Assembly (NCBI GenBank): GCA_025435555.1
Contig: JAIWWG010000017.1
Span: 428,866 to 492,865 of the forward strand
Length of the DNA stretch: 64,000 nucleotides
Direction: 5' to 3'
Source: Chytriomyces cf. hyalinus JEL632
Lineage: Eukaryota; Chytridiomycota; Chytridiomycetes; Chytridiales; Chytriomycetaceae
Shown here: piece by piece, positions 24,415 to 37,008 of the stretch
Layout: each line of letters begins with the position of its first letter
Numbering within the stretch: position 1 is the first letter of the stretch
Program-made: the position numbers and the translations under genes
Notes under the pieces: generated by a model
The model's database searches: none
Told to the model about the DNA's origin: nothing
Seen by the model: the letters and a program-made list of their open reading frames with translations, nothing else

Positions 24415-26667
24415 ATGGTATGACCGCGTCCACTCCCAACAACAGCATCACTAATCACCGAAGCAGAGCGACGACGACGACGATTTTATGGTGCGCTAGC
24501 CCGTTGCGTGCCTATGAGTGGCCGATGGTAACTCTGTCTCTGCGCAGGTTGAGGACGATGAGGAGTTCGACTTTGAGTACGAAGACGAGGACAACGAAGA
24601 GCCGGACGTCGATCTGGAGAACAAGTATTATTCAGCCAAAGGTGAATGCATGCGCCCAAAGATCGGATGCGCGGTTGGGACGCTGACTGCTGACTTGTTC
24701 TCGCAGGGCTGAAGGAAGACACTCCCCTTGACGCCATCAAGGAATTTGAGGCTCTGATTGCTGCGGAAGAAGAAAAAGGAGACTGGTGCCCGTGTTTAAT
24801 TTAATGTGCCGTTTCCTGTTCCGTTTGAGCTGACTGACTGTTTTAACAGGGGTTTCAAAGCAAACAAGCAGATATGCAAAATCGCATTCAAACTGGGTCG
24901 CTATGACTTGGTGCGTTAAATCGGTGAAGTTTTTGCGACGCGAGACCTTCTCACTCGCTACGTATCACCAGGTGCTCAAGCAGTACCCCGTGCTGTTGGC
25001 CTACATCAAGTCTGCGGTGTCGCGAAACTACAGCGAAAAGAGCATCAACAACATCCTAGATTTCATGTCCACTGCCACAGATATGAAATTCTTGGAGGAG
25101 TTCTACTCATTGACACTTGACTGTCTGAACGAAAACAAAAACGATGTACGGGCCATGACATTTGTTCTTGTTTTCATCAAAGTCCTCCTTCATCGCATGC
25201 GAATGCTCACTTCTTTCTCAATCACTGATTCATACAGCGGCTGTGGGTCAAAACGAATTTGAAGCTTGCGAAGCTGTGGCTCGATCGAAAGGAATTTGCC
25301 CGTCTTGGAAAGGTAAGCTTAAATTGTGTGCAATTTCGCGAGGGGCTTCCAACCTCTTTCTTGATGTCGTTTCGTTTTGTGCCGCAAGATCTTGCGAGAG
25401 TTGCGCGCCTCTTGCCAAACGGATGAAGGCGAAGACGACCAAAAGAAGGGAACGCTTCTTTTGGAAATCTACGCTTTGGAAATTCAGATGCACACCGAGA
25501 CTAAAAACAACAAAAAGCTCAAGGTGATTGAACTTGCTTGTTTTTATCTGTCTCGTCGCGTTTCCAATGTCTGAAATTACATCAAACACACAAAGGCTCT
25601 GTACCAGCAATGCTTAAGCGTCAAGTCTGCTATTCCCCATCCAAGAATTATGGGTACTGTATTGTGTGGAACTTCCAACATTTGGCAAACCTTAACATGG
25701 CTGCTTCTAGGTGTCATTCGTGAATGCGGTGGAAAAATGCACATGAGCGAATGTAAGTGAACTTTGAATCATCCTTCTGCTCATATGCGGCTGACGGTTA
25801 AGTTACCCCTTCGCCTGATCAGCCGAATGGGAAATGGCGCAAACAGACTTTTTCGAAGCATTTAAAAACTACGACGAAGCGGGAAGTCCTCAAAGAATCG
25901 CTTGCCTAAAGTACTTGGTGCTGGCCAACATGCTCATGGAATCTCAGATCAATCCTTTCGATTCACAAGAAACTAAACCGTACAGTTCTTTTTTCTTTGT
26001 TCCGTTTCCCTCAATGCTAAAATCTCTGAGCAGATACAAAAACGATGCAGATATCGTGGCTATGACAAATCTGGTGAACGCGTATCAGAGAAAAGATATT
26101 TTTGAGTTTGAAAAGATCTTGCGCGGTTTGGTTTTCCTTTCCAGGCTCGTAATGCCTTTTGTTCGTCTCACGCGTTTTGGGTTTCCAGATAATCGTCGCA
26201 CCATAATGGACGACATGTTTATTCGCACATATATCAACGGTGTCTTGAAAAATATCAGGACCCAAGTTCTCATCAAGCTTATCAAGCCATACACCAGGAT
26301 TGAGATTCCTTTCATTTCGAAGGTATGCGGACTTGCTTGGTTGTTGCAGTTTGCATATGAGGATGATTTATTCTTGTTTTCAAACCTCAGCAACTGAATG
26401 TTCCCGCGCAAGATGTGGAAGACTTGCTGGTTGGCCTGATTTTGGATTGTAAAATCAGTGGCCAAATTGACCAAGTAAACTCTCGATTGGAGCTGTTTTC
26501 AAAGTATGAAAAAATTCTTCTTTGCCCCGTTTCTCAAAAGTTCTGTTTCTGAACCGTTCTTCTCATGTTCCTACAGATCGGTTGATTCTGAGCTGTACGC
26601 CTCGCTTGACAAATGGTCCAAAAATGTCGACAGCCTCTACAAAACAGCTGCAACAAAGATCATGTAG
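24415..26667 (+). CDS. CSN2: COP9 signalosome complex subunit 2
   Basis: Scaffold subunit of the COP9 signalosome, which removes Nedd8 from cullins. Highly conserved along its whole length: SDDDDDFM, an acidic N-terminus with [111 protein letters not shown], and the PCI domain with [19 protein letters not shown] and [12 protein letters not shown]. About a dozen short introns interrupt it. The coding part of exon 1 is only the ATG at 24415-24417. A 49-nt intron (GTATGA...GCAG) follows, then AGCGACGACG starts exon 2. This choice reproduces the conserved MSD-acidic start of the family. Confidence 0.95.
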
Positions 26668-26834
26668 TTGTTGCTTACCCTTTTAAGAAGCATCAAGATG
26701 ATGGGTGTACATGGCAAATTGAAGTCAAGGCTGGCTCTCCTTTCTCGCGTTGGAAGTGATGTCAACAGTAAAGTCATCAGTTTGATAAATTGGGTTTTTA
26801 TTCAGGATTATGTGTGTGTTTTTTCTAAAATGTT

Positions 26835-29800
26835 TTACGATTTAATGCATGAGCCGACAATCGGCTCTGCCGGCGTGGATTCGGCTGGTTTGGACCGATT
26901 GTGAACCATATGACTCTTGACAAGGTGTCCCGCAGCAAGTGCCGAGCACAAGGACAACTCACCCGCCATAACAGCGGAGGCAATGACTTGCGCCAATTTC
27001 TGTGCATTGGCACCTGGCGCGTCTCTGCTTGGTCCTTGAACCCCAAGCATCTTCAAGCATGCGGCTTGAGGCCCAAGACCAGTTCCTCCGCCTACAGTGC
27101 CAACCTCAATCGAGGGCATGGTGCAAGAAATGTAAAGATCCTCTCCGCCATTCACAGCTTCCATGAGAGTCATGCAGTTGGACGACTCCACATTTTGCGC
27201 TGGGTCCTGACCCGTCGCAATAAACATGGCAGTGAGGATGTTGGCAGCATGGGCATTGAATCCTCCAATGCTTCCGGCCATGGCACTTCCAATCAAATTT
27301 TTGGAAATGTTGAGTTCAACGATTGCGCTGACGGTGGTCTTGAGGACTTCGCGAACTACTTTTCCAGGAATAACGGCGTCAGCAACGACTGATTTGCCGC
27401 GTCCTTCGATCCAGTTGATGGCGGCTGGTTTCTTGTCTGTGCAGTAGTTTCCACTGATGGCAATAATGGACATGTCAGGGAACGCTGCCTTAATCGCTGT
27501 GAATAGAGAATGCGAGTGAGTAAAAGAGAACATCATGTGGAAAAGGCAAGCGAAAGCAACATACCATCTAGAGCCTTCTCAACTCCTTTGGAAATCATAT
27601 TCATGCCCATAGCATCGCCCGTAAAGACAGAAAACCGGATAAACATCAAACGTCCAGCCAGTCGCACTTTGATGGACTGGATCTTTGCAAACCGGGAAGT
27701 GCTGCTGAATTCTGCCTCAATTGTTGGTCTACCAACTCCTTCGATCCAGTTCTTGCACTCGTTGGCTTGAAAGGCTGAAGAAAACTGCACAACGGGTCCA
27801 CGTGTCATTCCGTCGCCGGTGAGCACGGTTCTTGCACCGCCTCCTGCGTTGATGGCCTTGCATCCGCGCGATGTAGATGCGACAAGGCAGCCTTCGGTGG
27901 TGGCCATGGGGATATAGAGGGGGTTTCCATTCACAACTAGAGGGCCGGCAACACCGACGGGAATGGGCATGTATCCAATCACGTTCTCGCAGCAGACTCC
28001 GTGCACTTTGTCGTAGTCGTAGTGGAGAACCGGCAAGCTGCTTGCACTCACATCCACATCAATTTCCTGGGCTGTAAATAAGGATTTAGACCCCAAGTCA
28101 AAAGTTAAATGCGAAAGCAATATGCACATACACAAAGCGATACGGCGAACTTGAACAGCGCGAGAGTTGTCTTTTAACACTTTTTCCAATGCATGGAAAG
28201 CAACTTTTCCTTTTCCAACCAAAAGGGCAACTTCTTCGTCACTGACAGACAGAGGATCTGACTTTAAACGCTCCAAAATCGGATCGGCGATGGATTCAGG
28301 AAGAGAGGGCTTCACAACCTTGACGGCAGATGGGTTTGCAGACACTGTCGCAACGGGAATAGCAGCAACCGACACTGGAACTTTTGTTTCATCGACTGAT
28401 TTGGGAATTTGGGCGGCTGTGGATTTTGGGGAATTTGGAGTGGGCCGAGACTCATCGGCAAGTCCAGACCAACGCATGTATTTAGTGAGGAGTAGAGCCA
28501 GTGAGATTGTGATGATGATGGCCATTGTGAAGTCATTGTCGTCGAAGCCGGAGAGCAGCGTTCCGATAATGTGATTTTTCTCAGAGTAAGTTTGCCTGAA
28601 ACGGACGTTGTTTAATAACGAGGCCCAATGGCCAATCAGACACAATGTTTCTTACTTTTTAGGGTAGTAGATACGGCTGGCCCCGACATTAACAACGGCG
28701 GTGCGGAACTCGGCGTCAGAAGCAGAGAGCTTGATCAGTTCAAAAATGGGGAGCAGAACATTTGACACTGGCTTGTGCAAAGAGCTCTCCAGGGTTGCTT
28801 GAGCAACAATGAATGCCAAAATCTATATTGCATGCACAGTTAATGTTTGGTGAGTGAAGGACGCAATAGATGTGTCTTACAATTGGGAGCTTTGACTTGG
28901 ACGACAAAAAGTCACCAACTTTATCAAACATGAAAGTTGTTTCAGAAACGGGGGTTTCTTTGCTCCACGGAGCCTCTTTTCTCATTTTGCGCAACTGTTC
29001 AGAAAACGGAGCGTTAAGCACAGCTGCAGAATTTGCTCTGCACACATAGACAACTCACCTCCAGCTTGACTGACAGAATGGCGAGGTAGAAGGTAAACAA
29101 GCCAAAGCAGTCAAAAAAGAGAATGAACGCAGCCAATAACGCAAAGTCCTTCAGGCTCGGGTGAACGCCGGCAAGGCTGCCAAGAACCATGAATCCAATT
29201 TCAATAAAGCAATTACGAAGCATGGCTGGGCTAACGTCAGCCACGGCTCTGAGAATTTGCTCGTCAGTGGAGCCACGAGCTTCGAGGATTGCACGGGTGA
29301 GAAGGAAGTGCTTCTCAAAGCCAATCGTCACGACAAGAAGTGGAAGTGCTTCACAAAGTTGGATGAGGGTCATTGAGACGTTCATGAACCGAACGCAGTA
29401 CAAGGACACGGAGAGAGATAGCACGCCATTGAGAAGGACAGCGAAGCCGAGAGAGAAGTGGGAGCCAATCTTGCGCATATTGCGGAAGAGAGAAACAAAT
29501 GTGGCATACATCAGCGACAGACTGAGACAGACCACTACCATTTCGGACAGAGTGGATCCCTTCAGAAATAGTTGACATGTGCAAGGGAGCAATCATCAGC
29601 AACAGCACTTTAGAAGTAAATAAAAACAATCTCACTTCAATAAATTCACGGAAAGAACCGAAAATGCCGTCCGAGTGGCCACGCTCCGCAGCAACCTCAA
29701 CCTTGCTCGACTGTAGGTCGCGTAACTTCAGTTGGTCGATCTTCTCGCTCCACGCGTTCGAAATCTCGACATTGGACGCGTTGGACTGGTCCAGCACGAA

Positions 29801-30386
29801 CGTAAACACCAATGGTTCCGAACCTGGGAACTTCTTGTCCATAGAGAATCCGTCCGAAATAGATTCCAGCATACTCTTAAGGCTGCTGTTATCGTCCCCG
29901 ACACTGAGCGTGTACTTGGACGCAGCCAAAGGGGACACATAGAGGCAGTCGTTGCTGGAAGGGACCTTGTAGCAGAGCTGCTGGAAGCCGTAGAAGGACT
30001 GGTTGTTCTTTACGCGTGTGCTGAAGATTTCTGATTCTAAAGACTGGGCCGTTTGGAGGATCTGAAGCGTGGCTGCCTTGGACCGGAAGCTTGGCGCGGG
30101 CACGTCAACGACGACCCTTTTAACAAACAGTTTTAAGTCGGACTGGAAGACGATATTGGATGCATCCTGGAATATTTCGTCCTGCAGCTTAATGATCTTG
30201 TCGCCTTGGATCATGGCTGAGAAGGGGGCCGGGTCCTCGGTAACGGGGGTGTCAGGGCCTGGTCTGGAGTCCAGCAGCATGAAGTGCAGCAGGGACACAT
30301 AGCAGTAGCAGGCAATGAGCAGACATACGCTGATGACCTCGATGGGGTGGGCCGTCGAGAGACGCACGATGGGTTTGATGACCATT
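26835..30386 (-). CDS. HMG-CoA reductase
   Basis: Rate-limiting enzyme of the mevalonate pathway, anchored in the ER. N-terminal: [20 protein letters not shown] followed by a first TM segment and a lumenal region. A sterol-sensing-type membrane block then spans about 28860-29590 ([36 protein letters not shown]). A linker and the soluble catalytic domain follow. Catalytic residues are visible: Glu in [11 protein letters not shown], Asp in GDAMGMNM, Lys in DKKPAAINW and His in [11 protein letters not shown]. CoA/HMG-binding [17 protein letters not shown] is present. It ends ...[10 protein letters not shown]. An ATG at 30466 could extend it by 27 residues, but the 30386 start fits the family better. 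Confidence 0.95.
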
Positions 30387-30472
30387 TTTACTTTGGCTTT
30401 GTTGGGTTGCGAATCACGCAAAATTGGCTCCCATTTTTCAATATCAGACCACTTTGCAAATACCAATATAAA

Positions 30473-32065
30473 TCAGATTTTAACATCAGAAGAGGCTCCC
30501 TTCTTCAGCAGCACGTTCTTGATGAAGAACTCCCCCGCCTTGTAACTCGAGCGCACGAGAGGCCCAGAGGCAACGTACTGGAACCCAAGGCCCTTCGCAA
30601 CTTCGGCCCAGTGGTCGAATTTGGAAGGATGCACGTATTCCTCAACCTAACAGGCGCCAACAGAAACAATGCTGAGTTCTCTGTCCCGTACACAGTCACC
30701 AAAGAAATAAAAATAAAAATAAACGGTACCTTCATGTGCTTTTTGGTGGGCCGCATGTACTGTCCAAATGTCACCACATCAACATCAATCTTTCTTAAAT
30801 CTGAAGCATCCAAGTCAGAATTCACCTCTCTTGAAAAGAAATGCAACTTCGCCCTTACCTTTCAGCGCATTCAGAACCTCCTCATCCGTTTCACCCAACC
30901 CCAGCATCATTGATGTTTTCGTAATCAAATTCGGCTTTGCAGCTTTCGCCCGTTCTAATACACTCAGCGACTGCTTAAATCCAGCCCTGCGATCGCGCAC
31001 AACGTGCTGCAAGTTTTCGACAGTTTCGATATTGTGTGCGTAGACATCGAGCCCAGACAGCGCAACGCGATCCACGCTCTTCAAGTCACCGCGAAAATCG
31101 CCCGTCAAGCATTCGACCAGGATTTGCGGGGCTCTGTTTTTTTTTTTTTTTTTTTTTTTTTGGTGTTCGGGAGTTGGTAAGAGATGGCATTCAACCTTTC
31201 TGTTTCAGACTTTCGTACTTTTGCTTGATCAGCTCAACGGTCTTCGCAAAGTGATCGGCACCACCATCCGCAATGTCTGATTTTTAAATTATTATTTTGA
31301 CAGGAACGTCAAAAAAAAAAAAACATACCATCACGGTCAACTGATGTCAGCACCACATAGTCCAAGCCCCAGCGAGAGATAGCTTCAGCAGTGTTTTCAG
31401 GTTCATTCGGATCCAGAGGCCCCGGAGTTCTGTTTGTTTTGACAGAGCAGAACCTGCATCCACGGGTGCATTCGTCACCCATCAGCACTGAAAGATGGAC
31501 AGAAAGCCCGGCATCAGTTGCATTTCGAGAACTCAAAGTCGCTTTTCTTTTCCAAAGACAAGACTCAACTGATGGTTGCCGTTGCCGTTTTATCCTCTCC
31601 ACCTCCCCAGCAATCCCCAATGTTCGGGCATCGAGCTTCCTCGCAGACCTGTCAAAAAACAACAAAACCAGACGGATGAATAACGATCAATGAGACAAGC
31701 ATTCAGTAAGCAAGCGGGCTGTCTCCCCATGAATCACAGTCCAAAAAGATAAGCGTCCTCACCGTGTTCAGCTTCAGTCCCCGCAGATCCTTCTTGATCT
31801 TGGCATAGGTTCCTCCTGCTGGGATTTCCGTCTTCAGCCACTCGGGCAGCTTTGCCCGCTGTCTGTATAGCCCAGCCAATCAGAAACACATCAAGTTCCG
31901 AGCCGCACGAAGGGATGCCGCAACTTACGGAGCTTCCGCCTTCTCGGCACCCTTTTTGATAAAGTCGTCAAACGAGGGACCCTCCTTCAGCTTCTGCGCG
32001 AACGCAGATGTTGAGTTCATGCGTTGCTGGCATTGCCGGATCACGTTTCGAGATCGGGACAACAT
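30473..32065 (-). CDS. LIAS: Lipoyl synthase, mitochondrial
   Basis: Radical-SAM enzyme that inserts sulfur into octanoyl groups on lipoate-dependent enzymes. The presequence is [20 protein letters not shown]. The auxiliary cluster cysteines lie in [19 protein letters not shown], whose first part is split by an intron. The radical-SAM CxxxCxxC is in [20 protein letters not shown]. Further motifs: [63 protein letters not shown] and [18 protein letters not shown]. Introns carry long T/A homopolymers. All cluster ligands are present, so the enzyme should be functional. Confidence 0.95.
31137..31161 (+). repeat. T25 homopolymer in a LIAS intron
   Basis: 25 consecutive T residues on the plus strand (A25 in the transcript of LIAS) sit just beyond the exon encoding [12 protein letters not shown]. 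It is a simple mononucleotide tract likely to be length-polymorphic or mis-assembled. Confidence 0.8.
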
Positions 32066-32119
32066 TTTATGATTGATTTTTATGATTTATCCAGATTCCA
32101 GACATTTGCAAAAAGGAGA

Positions 32120-35100
32120 TCACTTTTTGCCCAACAGCAAATACCACTTGGCACGCGCATTCCCTGCCTCTTTCCGAACAGCCTTCTTCTCATCATCCAA
32201 AGCAACCTGCAGCCCTCGAATCACTCGCGGCTTCAGCACATACAGCTCATTAAATGGCAACTCCGTCTTGGGAATGATCCCGAGACACTTCAGCGACAAA
32301 ACACGGACGTCCGCACTAGCGCTAGCTTTCACACCCGATGAAGTCACTGATGATTTCGACGCGCCTGCTTCGATTCCGCCCACAAGATGAAGCAGCGCTG
32401 TCGTGAAGGATTCAAGATGCGCCCCGAGAGCTGCAGGCGATTCCTTAAGAAGAGTTTCTGTAATCTCAAGGATCGTCAAGTTCAATTCAGCATTGTCTGA
32501 GGAGAGTCCCGCCAGCAGCAGTGGGATCAACTGCGTATACATATCAGCAATCCTCATTTATATAAGAAGTCGAAGTTAGAGTTCTCACCGTCTGGATTTC
32601 ATACAATATGATGGACTTGGCGATATACTTCATTAAATGAGAAAGCGCCAAGAGATAGTTGTTTCGAATGCCTGTGCTCAACCATTCAGAACAGAATCAT
32701 GACACAAAATCACGTAAAAACTCACTGCTGTGCGCTCCCGAGAACCGCTCTACCAAGACGGGTAAACAATGCTTGAACAGCTTCTGCTTCCAGAGCAGCC
32801 CTGTTTTCGCAAACGCCGTCTTGGTCAACACATGCTTTCCAAATGACGGATCGTCTGCAGCCAGCAGGTAGAATTTGGACGCCACGATCGAGTCTTGTCT
32901 CCGCAAAAGGTCCACGATCCGGCTCACTTTTTGCAATTCAGGTGCCGTAGGAGATTTCATAACTGTGGCGCGGGTTGTCTGGCGACAAATAGTCTTTTGT
33001 CAGTTGTTCTCTGATTTCAATTATGCCGGAAGAAAAACATACCCATAGAAGTACAATAACTGCAACCCTGTATGTGTCTGAGTTTGAGGCTGACTCACTT
33101 TCAACCAACTTGAACAGGTACTCATGATCCGCAGTAAATGCCGATACAAATTTCGCTGTCAAAGTGGAAGCATAACTGTTAACGAAATTACCCATTTCTA
33201 ACCTTTGCGGTAACCATTACCATCCGACTTGTTCAGAATCGATGCAACTGCCTGACACAGGCTATTCGTATAAACATCGGGAACACGAGACGCCGAAGAT
33301 TGATCAATCAGCGTTTGAACCAAAAAGTTGACCAAAGCACGGGGGTCTACATCCAGAAGAGCCTGCGAGAGAATAGGTTACAGACTGACTTCATCAAATA
33401 AAATCAAACAATAGCTGAACGTACATCAGTTTTCATGTTGCAAATGACGCTTGAGAAGACAGTAGCAAGGAGTCGAAGATTGGAGCGTGCCTAAATGATA
33501 TCACAAAGTTAGCAATGGGTCACGTGTGCTGATGAGTCATGTCTTACATCAATCGGAACCGGGGCGATAGGTTCCATAGGTCTACTATCCACCCACTTGC
33601 CTCGATATAAGGCATTTACCACCAAATGCGCCACCTTTTCTTGTGATCTACAGAAAAATCAGTCAGATTCGAATCGGAAGGTTTAAAGGTCAAAGAACCT
33701 TGAATCCAACAAGCGCATAATTGCCGCGTAAACTTGTCCAAGCGACTCAACATACGCTCCGTTTTCACAAATGTATGAACCCGCAACCGAACGCGTGAGT
33801 AACACACGCAGTACCGGCACAATCAGAGATTCGTAATAGCTGAATTCGGGAATGTAATCTGGCTGCTCCGTCAAAATGATGCGCAGTGCAGAGATCGAGT
33901 GCCGCACCAGCCGCGCATCGTCTGATTCTGAATGACAAATCGGATTTGTCAATATTTTCGACATCACTTTTGAAAGGAAACGGAACGAAAGTTAAACCTT
34001 CGAGAAACTTGATTAACGCTGGCACCACCGTCCCGAACACTTTTTTATCAGCGCTCAATTCCACAACCGCTTCAAAGGCATTCAAAATCACATCTTCTGC
34101 ACCGCCCTTCAGCGCACATGCATCCAGCAGTTGCGGGATAATGGTCGAAATGACTATCTGCACATGATTCGAATCTGCAGCTTCTGATGAAACTTCCTTC
34201 ACAAGAAGAGACACAACGACTCCGCGAACTGCAGCGTTTTCATTGATGGACATTCCGAGCAACGTTTCAAAGTACCACTTCAATTCGAGAGTGGATAAAA
34301 ACTCTTTTGCATGAGCCAGTTCGAAAAGCCCGTTCAGACTTGCAATTGCGATTCGTTCAGATTTCGATGAAAGAGATGTCTGGAATATTTGAAACAAGTC
34401 TTCCTTAAACGCCGTAAGCGGGTTTTGCGGGAGAGAGTCTTATTTTGCATGCAATTAAAAGAATAAAATATTTAGCTACATATCTACAAGTATAACAAGG
34501 CAGAAACAATTCACCGATATCCATGTCAACTGAGGATCCGTAGAATGATTTCGAAGTGGCCACAAAATCGGTCAAACAGCCCAAAACTTCGCATTGATTT
34601 TCGACTGAAACAGCAGAGCTACGTTTTGCCACATCCAACAAGGATTTGACCAAATGAGTTGCCAAGTAATAAAACGACGGCTCTGTAGCTTTAGCTGCTG
34701 CGTTTACGATTCTTCGAACAGCTTCCTGAGGCAGAGTTGCATCTACCAGATCCGTTTGAGCGTGCTTCGTAACAAACGTCAAAAATTGAGTAAGGGGATC
34801 GCGAGAGGATGTGGATGCGGTCGCTGCACTTGTTGATAGGGCGTACACAATGCAGCGCATAGCTTTGAGTGCTGCATCACGTTGAGTAGCAGTTTTCGAA
34901 TCGAGACTTTCTTCATGAAGCAGTTCCCAGAGTTGTTCGACATGACGGCCGATTGAATCACCTCCGTACACTGCAGCGCACGCAGAAATAGTCTCCATTG
35001 CATCCAGCTTTCATGTTGATATGAAATATAAATGTTTTGGTTGCGTTTTGTGTTGAAATTCAATGCGGATTTCGTACCTTGGCGTTGTCTGAGGTTGAAG

Positions 35101-36200
35101 TGAGTTTTTCCAATAGAATCGGCCATGCAAGGGGCCCAAACAATGGAGATGCTGCAAAACATCGTCTGTACCGAGTTTTCGAAGGTCAGAGATGCAGGCA
35201 AAAATTGTCACGATTGCAAGTTCATAAAACCTCAGTTGAACTTTCAAGTCGGCAGAGGTGATTCCGTACGGATCATTGGGCGGAGGCCGAAAAGTAATTG
35301 GGAAGTAGCAGTAAATGGATTCGAAGATGTCTTCAAACTTTTCGTCGATGTTGAAGTTTTGGATGATTGTGTGGATAATGCCAAACGAGATAAGAATATT
35401 GCGCGGATCTTTTTCTCCATCCTGCAGACAAAAATATTATGGCATATAAGCGTCGGTAAACTGAGGAAGACATACAGGGCAGAATCACCATTGCGACTAG
35501 AAATCCGGCGATGAAGTTGTCTCCCAAGTACTTCATGGCTGCATTTCCAGGCCGAGAAAGGAGATCGTGAATACGACAAGACGAGGCATCAGACAAGCGA
35601 GCAGCAGCGGTTACAATTACCTTCCAGATGGAATTTCAGAAGGAGATTGAGAACAGAATACACGGAAAAGCGCACGTTTTGGGCGAAGTTTTGGTTGTTG
35701 AGCTCAGAAAACATTGCGCGAGCAAGCGAGATTGCGCTGTTGCGAGTCACGACAGGCGAAGCGAGGAGAGCAAGGATGCCATGCAGGAGATCTGGTTGAG
35801 AATGTAAGGAGAGAAATGAGTGAGACAAGGCGGATGATTTGCAGATAAGATCGCGAATTGACGAAAGCAGCACCTGCCACGCTTGTTTGGTCATGCAATC
35901 GAGAGGAGTAGAAGTCCATGAGCACAGAGACTGACGATATGGGAGAAGAAGATAAATCAGTTCAGCAGGTCAATGTAACTATAAGCTCGCACCAGTGTTC
36001 TTGTCGGCTTTGTCGCTACGCAACCAGGCTGCGTCGCCGTCGCTGAGTACGCTTGACAGAAACGCCGTTGCCCGGGCACGTTCGAAAGGATCGCTGCTTG
36101 CGAGCGCCTCACTCATGGGCGCATTTGCTAACAACGATAGTACTGAGACGCTCCCGTTGCGCAGCTGTTCTGCGGCGTCGTGTGCTGAATCAGTGTCCAT
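32120..36200 (-). CDS. MMS19: MMS19 / Met18 HEAT-repeat CIA targeting factor
   Basis: Large all-helical HEAT-repeat protein that delivers Fe-S clusters from the cytosolic assembly machinery to DNA-metabolism enzymes. Diagnostic blocks: an N-terminal MDTDSAHDAAEQL leader, GDNFIAGFLVAM-EGEKDPRNI near 35430-35540, PPPNDPYGITSADLK near 35240-35290 and LDAMETISACAAVYGGDSIG near 34930-34998. The C-terminus has KPRVIRGLQVALDDEKKAVR and ARAKWYLL, matching the 'ALDDPKRxVRxxA...RxxWFLL' end of the family. The central 33-34 kb portion is generic HEAT sequence. About a dozen introns. It is divergent from the LOV-protein gene with 83 bp between starts. Confidence 0.88.
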
Positions 36201-36283
36201 TTTCTTTCACGGTTGAGATAAACTGTTGGCGGATGTGTAAATATTTTACTTTTACTTTGCACGGCAAACCTTAGTAAGTATCG
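36201..36283. promoter_or_regulatory. 83-bp bidirectional promoter, MMS19 / LOV-PAS protein
   Basis: 83 bp containing ATTTTACTTTTACTTTGC lies between divergent ATGs. If the photoreceptor autoregulates, light-response elements would have to fit here or downstream. No GATA cluster is obvious. Confidence 0.35.
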
Positions 36284-36977
36284 ATGGAGCACCTGCCGGC
36301 CTACTCGTCCGCGCTCAACACGGTCCAGACGAATGCCAACACCGCAAACAACCTCCCGAACGGAAATCCCCGCAACCACTCAAACAGTTCGAATAGCTCT
36401 GGATACATCCATGCCAACTCGATGGCACTTGCGCGGCGGCAGCAGCATCAACACCAGCCTTATCAGCAGCCGCAGCCGCAGCCACAACATCAGCAGCAAC
36501 AACCCACCATAGGACTGTCGGGCATCTACTCGCAATCTGGATTCGATCTGCTGGGTATCATGTCCAGAGTCTACCACAGACCCAACCAGAAGATCCACCT
36601 CGGCAATGTCGATCTGTCGGCGTCATTCACCATCACAAACCCCAGACTACCGGACGACCCTATCGTCTATGCGTCAGAGTCATTCTCAAAGTGCGTGTGC
36701 CTGGTTTCTTGACAACTTCGTCTGCTGATTAACAGGGAACGTCCCTATTCGTCTCTCAGGCTGACCGGATATTCGTACAGCGAAGTTCTCGGATTCAACT
36801 GCAGATTTCTGCAGGCTCCGTCTGGTCCGGGCTCAGTGGGAAAGGCTTCAGATAGAGCTTTCACTGACGGAAAAGTCGTGTATCAGATTAGAGAACACGT
36901 CAACAGGCACATGGAATGCCAATTCTCTCTTATCAAGTAAGTATCAAGATTGGATTCCCCTTTGCACTTTTAAAGTT

Positions 36978-37008
<31 letters not shown>

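Noticed and set aside
28167-28574. 135-codon plus-strand frame
   Set aside because: Antisense of the HMG-CoA reductase linker exon.
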